From positions 23,779-87,778 of the forward strand of contig JAAYPK010000102.1 in the NCBI GenBank assembly GCA_012519845.1: a stretch of 64,000 nucleotides of DNA, in the 5' to 3' direction. This DNA comes from Clostridiales bacterium. Lineage in GTDB: Bacteria > Bacillota > Clostridia > Clostridiales > Clostridiaceae. The notes below the pieces were generated by a model, which was not told the origin of the DNA, made no database searches, and saw only the letters and a list, made by a program, of their open reading frames with translations. Shown piece by piece: positions 43,098 through 52,451 of this stretch (position 1 is its first letter; each line of letters starts with the position of its first letter). A program made the position numbers and the translations under genes.

Positions 43098-43130
43098 CTG
43101 TCGCTTATAGATTTTTTCTTAAAGCGACAG
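43098..43130 (-). terminator. Terminator after feoAB
   Basis: CTGTCGCTT ... AAGCGACAG on the minus strand, with an inner TAAGA-aaaaa-TCTATA region, followed by TTTTCTTTT. It begins 49 bp after the feoB stop and belongs to the same look-alike family as the hairpins after rbr and carB. Confidence 0.88.
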
Positions 43131-43178
43131 ACCATTTGTGTCATAAATTATTATTAATTTGAATTTATCAACAGCATA

Positions 43179-45248
43179 TTATGCTAATAATCGCCATATC
43201 TGTGTTGTTAAGAAGCAAATACCTATTCCTATTACTGTTGGAATTAAAAATGCTAACAATGTCCATTTAAAGCTTCCTGTTTCTTTTTTTATTGTCCACA
43301 AAGTTGTAGCACAAGGATAATGCATTAAGCATATTATTAGCATATTTATTGCAGTTAATAATGTCCACCCATTTGATACTAATAAGGATTTCAATACCAT
43401 ATTATTATCTATTTCTAATATTGTAGATGTCCTTAAATAGCTCATTATAATTATAGGCATTACTATTTCATTTGCAGGTAATCCTAAAATAAATCCTAGC
43501 ACTATATATCCATCTAATCCTATTGCATTACCAAAGGGTTGTAAGAAATTAGCAACATACGTCAATATACTTGTGTCACCAAACTTTATATTTGCAAAAA
43601 GCCATATTACAGCTCCTGTTGGTGCTGCCACTACAATTGCTCTTCCTAAAACATAAATTGTTCTATCAAGCAATGCCCTTACTATTGTTTTTAATATTTG
43701 AGGTTTTCTATATGGGGGCAATTCCAATATAAAATTAGATGGCTGTCCCTTTAAAATTGTATTTGATAATAATTTTGAAATAAGAAGAGTCATAAATATA
43801 CCAACTAATATAACTAAAGTTACAGATAAAGCCGCAACAATATTACCAGAAGATACTGCAATTCCACCGCCTAAAAATATACTTGAAATAGTTATTAAAG
43901 TTGGAAATCTACCATTACATGGCATAAAAACATTTGTCAAAATTGCAATTAATCTTTCCCTTTTAGAATTAATAATTCTACAACCCGTAACCCCAACTGC
44001 ATTACACCCAATTCCCATACACATTGTTAATGCTTGCTTCCCACAAGATCCACACTTCTTAAAGCACTTATCTAAATTAAATGCTATTCTAGGTAAATAG
44101 CCTAAATCTTCTAATAATGTAAACATAGGAAAAAATATAGCCATAGGTGGAAGCATAACTGATACAACCCAAGCTAAAGTTACATAAACTCCATCAATTA
44201 GAATACCCCTTAACCAAACTGGAGATATTTCATAAATATAACTACTTCTTATTAATCCTTCTACCCAAGAAAAAAAGCTTGATAAAGCCTGAGATGGATA
44301 ATTAGCTAAAGTTATTGTTATAAATAAAATCAATAAAAGAAGTAACATCATAATTGGCATTCCAAATTTCTTGGATACTAATATTTTGTCAATTTTTCTC
44401 TGCCTGTTTGATATGCTGTTTTCACAACTAACTACCTTTTTTGTAGTATATTCAGCCATATTAACTAAATTTTCAACAATTAAATCACCTATTGGCGTAT
44501 TAGTTTCTCTTAATGTTTCACTTCTTATTTTTTTGATTTTAACTATTAATTCAGTATTAAACTGATATTTATTTAGAATACTTTGTACAATATTTATATT
44601 TCCTTCTAATAATCTAAGTGAGATCCATCTTAGTTTCTTTTCATTAACAACAATATTACTTTCTTTTTTTATTTCATCACTTATTTTTAAAACAGCGTCT
44701 TCTATAATATTACTATATTTTATACTTTTTGCTTTTTTCTTAGTTTTTACTTCTTGCTTTATAATATTCTTAAGTTGCTCTATTCCTAACTTATTTCTTG
44801 CAGCAGTAAATATTACCTTTATTCCTAATTCATTTTCAAGTAATCTTTTATTTATGGTAATTTTCTTTTTTATGGCTTCATCAATTAAATTTACACATAA
44901 TACAACATTATCTGTAATTTCAGATATTTGATAATAAATATTTAGATTTCTCTCTAGCGAAGTAGCATCAGCAACTACTACAATTAGATGTGGTTCCTCA
45001 AAGCATATATAATTTCTAGCTATTTCCTCTTCCTCTGAGTTAGATAACAGTGAATAAGTTCCTGGCAAATCAACAACCTTTATTTTAGCATCCTGATATT
45101 CATAAAATCCCACTGCATTTTCTACAGTTTTTCCTGGCCAATTTCCTGTATGTTGACTTAAACCAGTTAATTCATTAAACACAGTGCTTTTACCTACATT
45201 AGGATTACCAGCTAAGGCTATTTCAAATTCTGCAACAAGCCCCTTCAA
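43179..45248 (-). CDS. feoB: Ferrous iron transporter FeoB
   Basis: Inner-membrane ferrous iron uptake protein with an N-terminal G domain: P-loop GNPNVGKST at 14-22, G2/G3 with DLPGTYSL, and NLID as G4. A helical insertion follows, then two gate repeats each with conserved cysteines (MCMGIGCNAVGVTGC; PCNGRFPTLITI). About 689 aa and roughly ten membrane segments. The start is most likely TTG 45248, eight bases after GGAGG; the TTG five codons earlier overlaps that site. feoA lies 31 bp upstream. Family knowledge implies iron-dependent repression, but no convincing Fur box was seen. Confidence 0.95.
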   Translation of the reverse strand: MKGLVAEFEIALAGNPNVGKSTVFNELTGLSQHTGNWPGKTVENAVGFYEYQDAKIKVVDLPGTYSLLSNSEEEEIARNYICFEEPHLIVVVADATSLERNLNIYYQISEITDNVVLCVNLIDEAIKKKITINKRLLENELGIKVIFTAARNKLGIEQLKNIIKQEVKTKKKAKSIKYSNIIEDAVLKISDEIKKESNIVVNEKKLRWISLRLLEGNINIVQSILNKYQFNTELIVKIKKIRSETLRETNTPIGDLIVENLVNMAEYTTKKVVSCENSISNRQRKIDKILVSKKFGMPIMMLLLLLILFITITLANYPSQALSSFFSWVEGLIRSSYIYEISPVWLRGILIDGVYVTLAWVVSVMLPPMAIFFPMFTLLEDLGYLPRIAFNLDKCFKKCGSCGKQALTMCMGIGCNAVGVTGCRIINSKRERLIAILTNVFMPCNGRFPTLITISSIFLGGGIAVSSGNIVAALSVTLVILVGIFMTLLISKLLSNTILKGQPSNFILELPPYRKPQILKTIVRALLDRTIYVLGRAIVVAAPTGAVIWLFANIKFGDTSILTYVANFLQPFGNAIGLDGYIVLGFILGLPANEIVMPIIIMSYLRTSTILEIDNNMVLKSLLVSNGWTLLTAINMLIICLMHYPCATTLWTIKKETGSFKWTLLAFLIPTVIGIGICFLTTQIWRLLA

Positions 45249-45279
45249 AATATATACCTCCAATAATTATTGCTTATAA

Positions 45280-45510
45280 TTATTTAGCTATTGTTTTCAC
45301 CTGTATTTTATTGCTATCCTCTTTTCTAATTGCAATTATTGAACCTCTTATTAAATATGCTATAGGATCACCTAATGCTCCCTCAAATAAAACTTCTATC
45401 TTAGTTCCTTCAATAATTCCAAGATCAAAAAATCGCCTTCTCAGACTTCCTTTTGCAGATATCCCAACAACCTGTACCTTTGATAAAATAGCTGCATCTT
45501 TAAGGTTCAT
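45280..45510 (-). CDS. feoA: Ferrous iron transport protein FeoA
   Basis: Small cytoplasmic SH3-like protein that works with FeoB. It shows the FeoA pattern VVGISAKGSLRRRFFDLGIIEGTKIEVLFEGALGDPIAYLIRGSIIAIRKED in outline: an RRxxDLG core near residues 25-31 and a DPI..IRGS strand pair. 76 aa. I use ATG 45510 after GAGGAGG; the earlier ATG is upstream of that site. First gene of the feoAB operon. Confidence 0.93.
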   Translation of the reverse strand: MNLKDAAILSKVQVVGISAKGSLRRRFFDLGIIEGTKIEVLFEGALGDPIAYLIRGSIIAIRKEDSNKIQVKTIAK

Positions 45511-45601
45511 TTCTTTTCCTCCTCTCATAGTACTTCTCTATAGAATTATCACTTTCTTGTAACTATTTTATGATATACAAGTTGAATCTGTTCTAAATGA
45601 A

Positions 45602-46504
45602 CTAAGTGAACTTTAATATTTTTTTATACCTATCATATCCTATGATTGTATTAACAAATATTTTTTTTGCATTATTTTCATAATCAAAAGGATCAACTAA
45701 TGCTCCGCCAAAATGAGTAAGTAATAATTCCTTCACCTTTGCATCTTTTGCTAGATTAGCCGCCTCTTCAAAAGTCATATGCTTATTTTTAATTGCTTTC
45801 TCTATATCCATACTATTTCCATATGTTCCTTCACATATAAAAAGATCACTTTCTTTTATAAACTCTTTTATTTCTTCAATAGGTCTTGTATCTGTAACAA
45901 ATGATATTATTAATCCTCTTCTTTCTTCCCCTAAAACCATATCACTAGTATATATTTTTTCATCATATTCTATTGTATTTGTAGATTTTTGTAATGTATT
46001 CCATAATAACTTTGGAACATTATTCTTTATGGCCTTTTCTAAAGAAAATTTTCTTTGCCTTCTTATATTGAATCTATATCCTAAACACGGTGATGAATGA
46101 TCTAATTCTAATGTAGAAATATCAACTTCTTGATTAAATATAAAGTTCCTCGGATTCTCTATTATATTTATCTCAAAAGGCAAGTATTTACAAACTACTA
46201 ACAATCCATTAATAGCCTCTGAAATTCCTTTAGGCCCAATAATAGTTAATGATTCTATTCTTCCGCTATTACCAATCGTTCCAAGAAGTCCCGGGAGTCC
46301 AATTATATGATCTCCATGTATATGTGTAATACATATAACATCTATATCCTTAAATCCACATTTTGCTATCCTCATAGATACTTGAGTTCCTTCTCCACAA
46401 TCAATTAATATCTTTTTCCCTTTATAATTTAGATAACAAGAAGATAAATACCTATTTGGCATAGGCATTCCTCCGCCAGTTCCTAAAAGAACTAAATCAA
46501 TCAA
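45602..46504 (-). CDS. rnz: Ribonuclease Z
   Basis: Zinc-dependent endonuclease that trims the 3' end of tRNA precursors lacking encoded CCA. The metallo-beta-lactamase core has [16 protein letters not shown] at the N-terminus, the metal motif HIHGDH (His61, His63, Asp65, His66), [12 protein letters not shown], and a late [10 protein letters not shown] and LLLTHFGGA. 300 aa, the length of short bacterial RNase Z. The DUF488 remnant gene begins 4 bp upstream, so they share a transcript. The tRNA-Arg gene at 63.1 kb encodes its own CCA and would not need it. Confidence 0.93.
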   Translation of the reverse strand: MIDLVLLGTGGGMPMPNRYLSSCYLNYKGKKILIDCGEGTQVSMRIAKCGFKDIDVICITHIHGDHIIGLPGLLGTIGNSGRIESLTIIGPKGISEAINGLLVVCKYLPFEINIIENPRNFIFNQEVDISTLELDHSSPCLGYRFNIRRQRKFSLEKAIKNNVPKLLWNTLQKSTNTIEYDEKIYTSDMVLGEERRGLIISFVTDTRPIEEIKEFIKESDLFICEGTYGNSMDIEKAIKNKHMTFEEAANLAKDAKVKELLLTHFGGALVDPFDYENNAKKIFVNTIIGYDRYKKILKFT

Positions 46505-46508
46505 TTTA

Positions 46509-46928
46509 TTATCCCCTTTCCTTTATATTCTCTACCCTATATCCAATTTCTTTATTAGCTAATTTATACCCTTCTATTACTAGCTCTTCATTTGAAATAT
46601 TATTGCCCATTATTTCATCAATACTTATTTGATTTCTATTATGAAAATATTTATCTAACAATCTATTTTCTATATCTTTTTGATAAATAATAGAATAATC
46701 ATCTAATATATGCTTTACATTAAAACCCGCTTGTATTAAATTTCTTCCAACTAATATACTTCTATGGCATCTAATTGGATCTTGCATTGCGCCAAGCAAT
46801 ACTATTTTATACCCTTTTCTACATCCATTTCTTAATCTTTCTATTCCATGGATGAACTCTTTTTCCTTTATTACTTTCTCAAAATCAGAATACCCTTCTT
46901 TGTTATAAAAATACTTATCATCTCCCAT
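46509..46928 (-). pseudogene. DUF488 family protein, N-terminal part missing
   Basis: The 139 aa match the second half of DUF488 proteins: GYSDFEKVIKEKEFIHGIERL, then LLGAMQDPIRCHRSILVGR, which is the family's Cys/His-containing signature with Met in place of the usual Cys-Ala-Glu start. The family normally begins with an IYTIGHS-type strand and a DVR motif about 60 residues earlier. Here those are absent. The frame is open upstream for only about 15 more codons (YKWDKIL before the Met) to a stop right beside the carbonic anhydrase terminator. So the 5' end seems deleted. The start codon is uncertain. Function is unknown and the gene may be inactive. Confidence 0.65.
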
Positions 46929-46982
46929 AAGTATTTTATCCCACTTATAAATATAAATTCCTAAAGAATACTACCAAAAAAT

Positions 46983-47038
46983 ATGCTTCCCTTATAATAA
47001 ACAGATAAATACTTTACTGTTTATTATAAGGGAAGCAT
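46983..47038 (-). terminator. Strong terminator after carbonic anhydrase
   Basis: A perfect 22-bp inverted repeat (left arm 46983-47004, right arm 47017-47038, outer bases ATGCTTCCC/GGGAAGCAT) followed on the minus strand by ATTTTTTGG. Confidence 0.93.
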
Positions 47039-47058
47039 TTCCTTGAATATTATAATTG

Positions 47059-47598
47059 TTATACACTAACTAACTCTCCAGTTGTTGAATTCATTACATA
47101 TCCATATACTTTTATATCTTTTGGAATAAGCGGATGATTCTTTATTATATTTACTGTCTCAGATACTGAATCTTCAACACTATCGAATCCCTTTAGCCAA
47201 GAATCAAAATCTACTCCACAATATTTTACCATGTCAATAGATTCTTTAGAAATTCCTCTTTCCAACATTTTATCTATCATCTTCTTGCTATTTTGACCTT
47301 GAACCCCACAATCTGTATGTCCAATTACCATAATATCATTCACTCCAAGATCATAAATTGCAATCATGAGACTTCTCATTACACTACCAAAAGGATGTGA
47401 AATAGAGCCTCCAGCATTCTTTATAATCTTGGCATCACCATTTTTTAGTCCTAGAGCTGCTGGTAACAACTCTGTTAACCTTGTATCCATACATGATAGA
47501 ATTGCTAATTTCTTATCAGGGTATTTACTTGTAATAAATTTTTCAAATTCTTTGTTTTCTACAAATTTTTTATTAAATTCTATAATTCCTTTAACCAC
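47059..47598 (-). CDS. Beta-class carbonic anhydrase
   Basis: Interconverts carbon dioxide and bicarbonate in the cytoplasm. Zinc ligands Cys36, His94 and Cys97 and the Asp38-Arg40 dyad are visible (SCMDTR; GHTDCG). 179 aa, of the short clade common in Gram-positives. ATG 47598 is preceded by AGGTGATAATGTGG, a weak site. It ends at a very strong terminator. It supplies bicarbonate, which carbamoyl-phosphate synthase and carboxylases use. Confidence 0.93.
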   Translation of the reverse strand: MVKGIIEFNKKFVENKEFEKFITSKYPDKKLAILSCMDTRLTELLPAALGLKNGDAKIIKNAGGSISHPFGSVMRSLMIAIYDLGVNDIMVIGHTDCGVQGQNSKKMIDKMLERGISKESIDMVKYCGVDFDSWLKGFDSVEDSVSETVNIIKNHPLIPKDIKVYGYVMNSTTGELVSV

Positions 47599-47628
47599 AT
47601 TATCACCTCATTACTATTTCAGTAAATA

Positions 47629-48096
47629 TTAGTACAACGCCCTAATATTGTCAATAGATAATTTCATTTTCAAATGTGGAATTCCAGCTTCGTTATATAA
47701 ATCGGATATTATTATAAAGCCACAATTTAGGTATACATTCTTTGCTTGTTCTTGAGCTGAAATAATTATTTCTTTTTCTTTTAAATTATTTTTTATATAA
47801 TGTACAGCCTCTTTAATTAATTGAGTAGCAAATCCCCTTCTCCTATATTCTTTTAATACAGCTACTCTTCCAAATGTAACATATTCCTTTTGTACGCCCT
47901 TAGGAATTATCCTTAAATAAGCTATTATTTTTTCATTTTCCTTAATAAATAAATGAAATGATTCTTTATCTATTTCATCTAAATCATTTTCAATTGTTAC
48001 TTTTTGCTCACAAACAAAAACCTCTAATCTTAATTTTATTATTTCATATAATTCATTCAATGTAAGTTCATTAAATTCTTTAATTATACAATCCAT
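47629..48096 (-). CDS. GNAT N-acetyltransferase, ElaA-like
   Basis: Acetyl-CoA-dependent N-acetyltransferase of 155 aa. The N-terminus LRLEVFVCEQKV is characteristic of the ElaA group, and the acetyl-CoA pyrophosphate loop is RRRGFATQLI near residues 90-99, followed by ISAQEQAKNVYLNCGF. The acceptor is unknown. ATG 48096 is 10 bp after the alpha/beta hydrolase gene, so the two are probably co-transcribed. Confidence 0.88.
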   Translation of the reverse strand: MDCIIKEFNELTLNELYEIIKLRLEVFVCEQKVTIENDLDEIDKESFHLFIKENEKIIAYLRIIPKGVQKEYVTFGRVAVLKEYRRRGFATQLIKEAVHYIKNNLKEKEIIISAQEQAKNVYLNCGFIIISDLYNEAGIPHLKMKLSIDNIRALY

Positions 48097-48106
48097 TTTA
48101 CTATCC

Positions 48107-49054
48107 TTAATCTATATATTTATTTATAAATTCATTAATTGTATTCCAATATAACTCAGGATCTACCCTTTCAGATTCACAATGTCCAGCATCCTTAATA
48201 ATTAGCTTTTCCTTTTCACATGATGCATTTGAATATAATTCATCTAACATTTCAAAAGGAACATATTTATCTGCATCTCCATGTATAAATAAGGTAGGTG
48301 TTTCTGATTTAGCTACTGCTTCTATTGGTCTTCCATCACTTAACCAATACCCTGCTCTTATTTTAGTTACTAAATTTGCACTTTGCATTATTGGGAATTC
48401 AGGTAATCCGTACATTTCCTTAAGTTGAAAAGAAAGCTGACTCCAAACAGATGTATATCCACAATCTTCTATAGCCACCTTAACATTCTTAGGAAGTTTC
48501 TCCCCTGTTGTTAACATTACTGTTGCCCCTCCCATAGATTGACCATAAAGAATTATTTCAGCATCTTTATTGTTACTAATAATATAATCTATCCATTTTA
48601 AAATATCATAGTGATCGTCATATCCCATTCCAATATAATCACCATCACTTTTGCCATGCCCTCTTAAATCAGGTGCTAATACGTTAAACCCAAGATCATA
48701 AAATTTTTTTATTGAAAGCGACATATTTTTTGCTGTCCACTTATATCCGTGAATATCTATAACCCATTTATTAGTGTCATTATTATTTTTAATTTCATAA
48801 CCTTTTAATTCTAAATTATCTTTTGATTTAATCTGTACCTCTTCTGATATATTCTTAAACCAATCTATAGAATTATTAAGTACATCATTGTTAATTTTAA
48901 TAACAGGAGATGTGGTATCATCAAATACCACCTCTTCATATGAATCAGTTGAATTAATTGCAACATTATAAAAGTAATTTCCCACACCAAAGAATATTCC
49001 AATAACAACCAGTATGGTAATAATAATAAATATTTTTTTTCTCTTTTTTATCAA
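48107..49054 (-). CDS. Membrane-anchored alpha/beta hydrolase
   Basis: Serine hydrolase with an uncleaved N-terminal anchor (MIKKRKKIF followed by about 18 hydrophobic residues, 8-26), so the 280-residue catalytic domain likely faces outside. The triad is Ser173 in YGQSMGGA, Asp260 or Asp262 in HGDADKY, and His291 in DAGHCE. LRGHGKSDGD near 130-139 follows the usual oxyanion region. It resembles the YhfB/BEM46-like groups; the ester or peptide substrate is unknown. Length 315 aa. It lies 18 bp after proA. Confidence 0.85.
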   Translation of the reverse strand: MIKKRKKIFIIITILVVIGIFFGVGNYFYNVAINSTDSYEEVVFDDTTSPVIKINNDVLNNSIDWFKNISEEVQIKSKDNLELKGYEIKNNNDTNKWVIDIHGYKWTAKNMSLSIKKFYDLGFNVLAPDLRGHGKSDGDYIGMGYDDHYDILKWIDYIISNNKDAEIILYGQSMGGATVMLTTGEKLPKNVKVAIEDCGYTSVWSQLSFQLKEMYGLPEFPIMQSANLVTKIRAGYWLSDGRPIEAVAKSETPTLFIHGDADKYVPFEMLDELYSNASCEKEKLIIKDAGHCESERVDPELYWNTINEFINKYID

Positions 49055-49072
49055 TTGCCTTTACTCCTTTGG

Positions 49073-50317
49073 CTATCTAATTTGTCCATTACCATATATT
49101 ATATATTTTGTAGTTGTTAACTCATTTAATCCCATAGGACCTCTTGCATGAAGCTTTTGAGTACTAATTCCTATCTCTGCTCCAAATCCAAATTCCTCTC
49201 CATCAGTAAATCTTGTTGATGCATTAACATATACAGCTGCCGCATCTATTCTCTGAAGGAATTTTTGAGCATTTTCATAACTCTTTGTAACAATAGCTTC
49301 AGAATGTCCTGTTCCATATTTGTTAATATGATTAATTGCCTCATCTATATCTGATACAATTTTAATGCTTATTATATAATCTAGATACTCTTTACCCCAA
49401 TCTTCTTCACTTGCTTCTTTTATTTGTGATGATATTTTTCTTACTTTTTCATCACCTCTTACTTCTACACCATTTTCTTTTAAAGCTTTTATTATAATTG
49501 GCATAAATTCATCAGCTATTTTTTCATTTACTAATAACTTTTCTTCAGCATTACATACAGCAGGCCTGCTTGTCTTTGCATTAATTATAATATTTTTAGC
49601 CATTTCAAAATCAGCTTCGCTATCTACATATACATGACAGTTTCCTACCCCTGTTTCAATTACAGGTACAGTAGCATTTTTAACTACTGATTGAATTAAG
49701 CCAGCTCCTCCTCTTGGAATTAAAACATCTATAAATTCATTTAATTTCATCATTTCGGTAGCTACTTCTCTACTTGTATTTTCAATTAATTGAACAGAAT
49801 CTTCTGGAAGCCCCGCTTCCTTAATTCCTTCACGCAATACCTTAACTATAGCTATATTAGAATTAATAGCTTCACTTCCGCCTCTTAAAATAACTGCATT
49901 TCCTGACTTTAAACAAAGTCCAACAGCATCACATGTTACATTTGGTCTAGCTTCATATATTATTCCTATAACGCCCATTGGAACTCTTTGCTTTCCTATT
50001 TGAATACCATTTGGCCTTTTCCACATTGAAAGTACTTCTCCTACAGGATCTGGTAAAGAAACAACTTTTCTTAATCCACCTGCCATTCCTTCTAATCTTT
50101 TTTCATCTAAAGAAAGTCTATCTAACATTGCTTTAGAAGTTCCCTTCGATATTGCAACTTCTAAGTCCTTTTTATTTGATTCTAAAATATAATCCTTTTT
50201 TTCTAGTAACTTATCTGCCATTTTTAATAAAGCATTATTTTTTTCTATTGAACCTAAATTCATAAGCTCATAAGACGCTTTTTTAGCGTTTTGCCCTATA
50301 ACAATTAATTCACTCAT
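49073..50317 (-). CDS. proA: Gamma-glutamyl phosphate reductase
   Basis: NADPH-dependent reduction of gamma-glutamyl phosphate to glutamate semialdehyde, second step of proline synthesis. Family segments are [28 protein letters not shown] near residues 120-147, PRGGAGLIQ, the catalytic Cys in [14 protein letters not shown] near 255, and a late [20 protein letters not shown]. 414 aa, normal. It follows proB with no gap to speak of (1 bp). Confidence 0.97.
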   Translation of the reverse strand: MSELIVIGQNAKKASYELMNLGSIEKNNALLKMADKLLEKKDYILESNKKDLEVAISKGTSKAMLDRLSLDEKRLEGMAGGLRKVVSLPDPVGEVLSMWKRPNGIQIGKQRVPMGVIGIIYEARPNVTCDAVGLCLKSGNAVILRGGSEAINSNIAIVKVLREGIKEAGLPEDSVQLIENTSREVATEMMKLNEFIDVLIPRGGAGLIQSVVKNATVPVIETGVGNCHVYVDSEADFEMAKNIIINAKTSRPAVCNAEEKLLVNEKIADEFMPIIIKALKENGVEVRGDEKVRKISSQIKEASEEDWGKEYLDYIISIKIVSDIDEAINHINKYGTGHSEAIVTKSYENAQKFLQRIDAAAVYVNASTRFTDGEEFGFGAEIGISTQKLHARGPMGLNELTTTKYIIYGNGQIR

Positions 50318-50318
50318 T

Positions 50319-51137
50319 TTACTTCCTCCTCTTCTTTCCTATAAATAATGTTCCTATTTCTTTTCCTTCCATAATATCTAATAATATACAAGGATTTTCA
50401 CCATTAGCTAATATCATATTAACACCTGTATTGCATGCACATTTTGCAGCCTTAAGTTTTGTAATCATTCCACCTGTTCCAAAACTAGTTCCAGCTCCCC
50501 CTGCATATTCTTCTAATTCTTTTGTAACTTCTTTTATTTCCTTTATTAATTTTGCTTCATTATTTTCCCTAGGATCTGAATCATAAAATCCGTCAATATC
50601 AGAAAGAATTATTAATAAATCTGCATTTACTAAAGTAGCAACTATTGCAGATAAATTATCATTATCACCAAACTTTACAATATTTTGTATTTCATCAATA
50701 GAAACTGTATCATTCTCATTTACAATTGGTACTATTCCCTTTTCTATTAATGTATCAAAAGTGTTACAAACATTTTTTCTTATATGATCATCTTCAATAA
50801 CATCTCTTGTTAAAAGAATTTGCCCAACAATATGACCATATTCTCCAAAAAATTTACTATATATATGCATTAATTCACATTGGCCAACAGCAGCCACTGC
50901 TTGTTTTTCCCTATTTCTCTTCGGCCTCTCTTTTAGCTTTAATTTGCTAACTCCTACCCCTATAGCGCCAGAACTTACTAATACTATTTCCTTACCTGAA
51001 TTCATAATATCAGATAAAACCCTTGTTAGTTTTTCAATTCTAGTTAAATTAATATTTCCATTTTCATATGTTAATGTAGATGTCCCTACTTTAACCACTA
51101 TTCTTTTGGCATCTTTTATCTCCTGCCGAAGCTTCAT
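50319..51137 (-). CDS. proB: Glutamate 5-kinase, short form without PUA domain
   Basis: Phosphorylates glutamate for proline synthesis. The amino-acid-kinase fold shows [59 protein letters not shown] and [12 protein letters not shown]. The length of 272 aa shows the C-terminal PUA domain of E. coli ProB is missing, as in many clostridia; feedback control may differ. I use ATG 51137 after TTAGGAGG; the earlier ATG at 51158 lies before that site. Confidence 0.96.
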   Translation of the reverse strand: MKLRQEIKDAKRIVVKVGTSTLTYENGNINLTRIEKLTRVLSDIMNSGKEIVLVSSGAIGVGVSKLKLKERPKRNREKQAVAAVGQCELMHIYSKFFGEYGHIVGQILLTRDVIEDDHIRKNVCNTFDTLIEKGIVPIVNENDTVSIDEIQNIVKFGDNDNLSAIVATLVNADLLIILSDIDGFYDSDPRENNEAKLIKEIKEVTKELEEYAGGAGTSFGTGGMITKLKAAKCACNTGVNMILANGENPCILLDIMEGKEIGTLFIGKKRRK

Positions 51138-51183
51138 TATAACGCCTCCTAAGCTCAATTTATTCCATATATTTTATATATTA

Positions 51184-52248
51184 CTATACCTTATTTATCT
51201 TATCAACTAAAGTTATAAAACCTATTTTTTTAAGCTTCTTATAAACGATTTTTATTAAAGAATAAATAGGAATAATGATAAATGCTACTAATGGACCTCC
51301 TATTGCGGAACCTCCTACCACTAAGAATATATCTGTTAATGGGTGTATATTCATGGTTTTTCCCATAATAAATGGAACTACTATTCTTCCTTTTAATGTT
51401 TGAGCTATAATAAATAATACTGTAATTTTAATTACCATGTTAAACCCAATTGAAATAGCAATAACATATGGAATAATCATTGAAATAAAAAAACCTACAA
51501 AAGGAATAAAGGCTAAAACAAATGTAATAACTGCAAATAAAAGAGGTGTAGGCATTTTTATTATCTTATATCCTATATAAATCATAGTTGATAATGATAG
51601 TGCAACTTTAGCCTGACCAATAACATATGTAGCTAATATTTCATCTCCTTCTTCTAATATTTCTGAAACTGTTTTTCTATATTTTTCACTTATTTTTCCT
51701 ATTATTTTATTCTTAACTGTATCCCCATCTTTTAACATAAAAAAGGTAATTAAAAAGATTAATAAAATATTAGAAAAAAACATCATTCCTTTATTGAATA
51801 TCTCCTTTACGTTTAAAATTATATTTTGTAAATAACTAACAAGTGTACTATATATATTAACAATCATTTCTTTAAAAGATGAATTTTCAAAAATAATAGA
51901 TTTAAAGTAATTTACCTCATTACTTTCTAAGTAACATAAAACAACTTTTTTAATTTCAAAAAACTCAATTACCAAATATTCTCCAAAAGCTTTTAATAAT
52001 CCAAAAATAATTAATATTCCTATTATTAATGTTAATGTAGCAGCTTTAGAGCTATTAATACCTTTCCTTTTAAATATATTATTTAATGGTTTTAATAAAT
52101 AATATAAAAATACTCCAAAAATAATTGGAGATACTATAATTCCAATAAATACATTAATAAAATCATTAAATAATTCTATTTTCCCTAATAATAAAATAAA
52201 GATTATAGTTAAGTTTGCAATTAATAAACAATTGATTATTTTTTTCAT
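51184..52248 (-). CDS. AI-2E family transporter
   Basis: Polytopic membrane protein of the AI-2 exporter (TqsA/YdiK) superfamily with about seven to eight membrane segments. The C-terminal half contains FIPFVGFFISMIIPY and MNIHPLTDIFLVVGGSAIGGPLVAFIIIPIY, the most conserved part of the family. Members export varied small molecules, and several clostridial ones act as Na+ or Li+ exporters; the substrate here is unknown. I moved the start to ATG 52248, which follows TTTAGGAGA. The 18 extra codons upstream would overlap the divergent promoter of the fluoride-switch transcript. 354 aa. proB follows 46 bp downstream. Confidence 0.85.
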   Translation of the reverse strand: MKKIINCLLIANLTIIFILLLGKIELFNDFINVFIGIIVSPIIFGVFLYYLLKPLNNIFKRKGINSSKAATLTLIIGILIIFGLLKAFGEYLVIEFFEIKKVVLCYLESNEVNYFKSIIFENSSFKEMIVNIYSTLVSYLQNIILNVKEIFNKGMMFFSNILLIFLITFFMLKDGDTVKNKIIGKISEKYRKTVSEILEEGDEILATYVIGQAKVALSLSTMIYIGYKIIKMPTPLLFAVITFVLAFIPFVGFFISMIIPYVIAISIGFNMVIKITVLFIIAQTLKGRIVVPFIMGKTMNIHPLTDIFLVVGGSAIGGPLVAFIIIPIYSLIKIVYKKLKKIGFITLVDKINKV

Positions 52249-52295
52249 AAGCTTTCTCCTAAATACTGACTTTAATATAGTATTCCCACCTTTTA

Positions 52296-52324
52296 TTGAC
52301 ACATACCTTATTTAATGATAAACT
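52296..52324 (+). promoter_or_regulatory. Promoter of the fluoride-riboswitch transcript
   Basis: TTGACA (52296-52301), 17-bp spacer, TAAACT (52319-52324), predicting a start near 52331, exactly at the 5' edge of the riboswitch. Confidence 0.75.
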
Positions 52325-52330
52325 CCTTTA

Positions 52331-52420
52331 TTATAGGGAATGAATGTCTCCCTTGGTATATACCAAAACCGCTTATATAGCTGATGACTTCTGTGATATT
52401 CACAGGGTTATCAGCTTTTT
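52331..52420 (+). ncRNA. Fluoride (crcB-type) riboswitch with terminator
   Basis: The aptamer reads AGGGAATGAATGTCTCCC (52335-52352), then a small TTGGT-atat-ACCAA hairpin, AACCGC (52367-52372), and GCTGATGACTTCTG (52380-52393). These match the crcB motif as I recall it: a GG..AUG..CUCC stem, AACCGC, and GCUGAUGA. The same GCTGATGAC then pairs with GGTTATCAGC (52406-52415), followed by TTTTTT, as a terminator. So aptamer and terminator are mutually exclusive, the expected on-switch design. The long-range P1-type pairing (GAAUGUC with GACUUC) needs one bulged U, a small departure. Confidence 0.87.
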
Positions 52421-52451
52421 TATTCTTTAGGAAATTATAAGGAGTGATTAT

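Noticed and set aside
50319..51183. T-box or other riboswitch before proBA
   Set aside because: Only 46 bp separate proB from the preceding gene, too short for such a leader, and no T-box sequence was seen.
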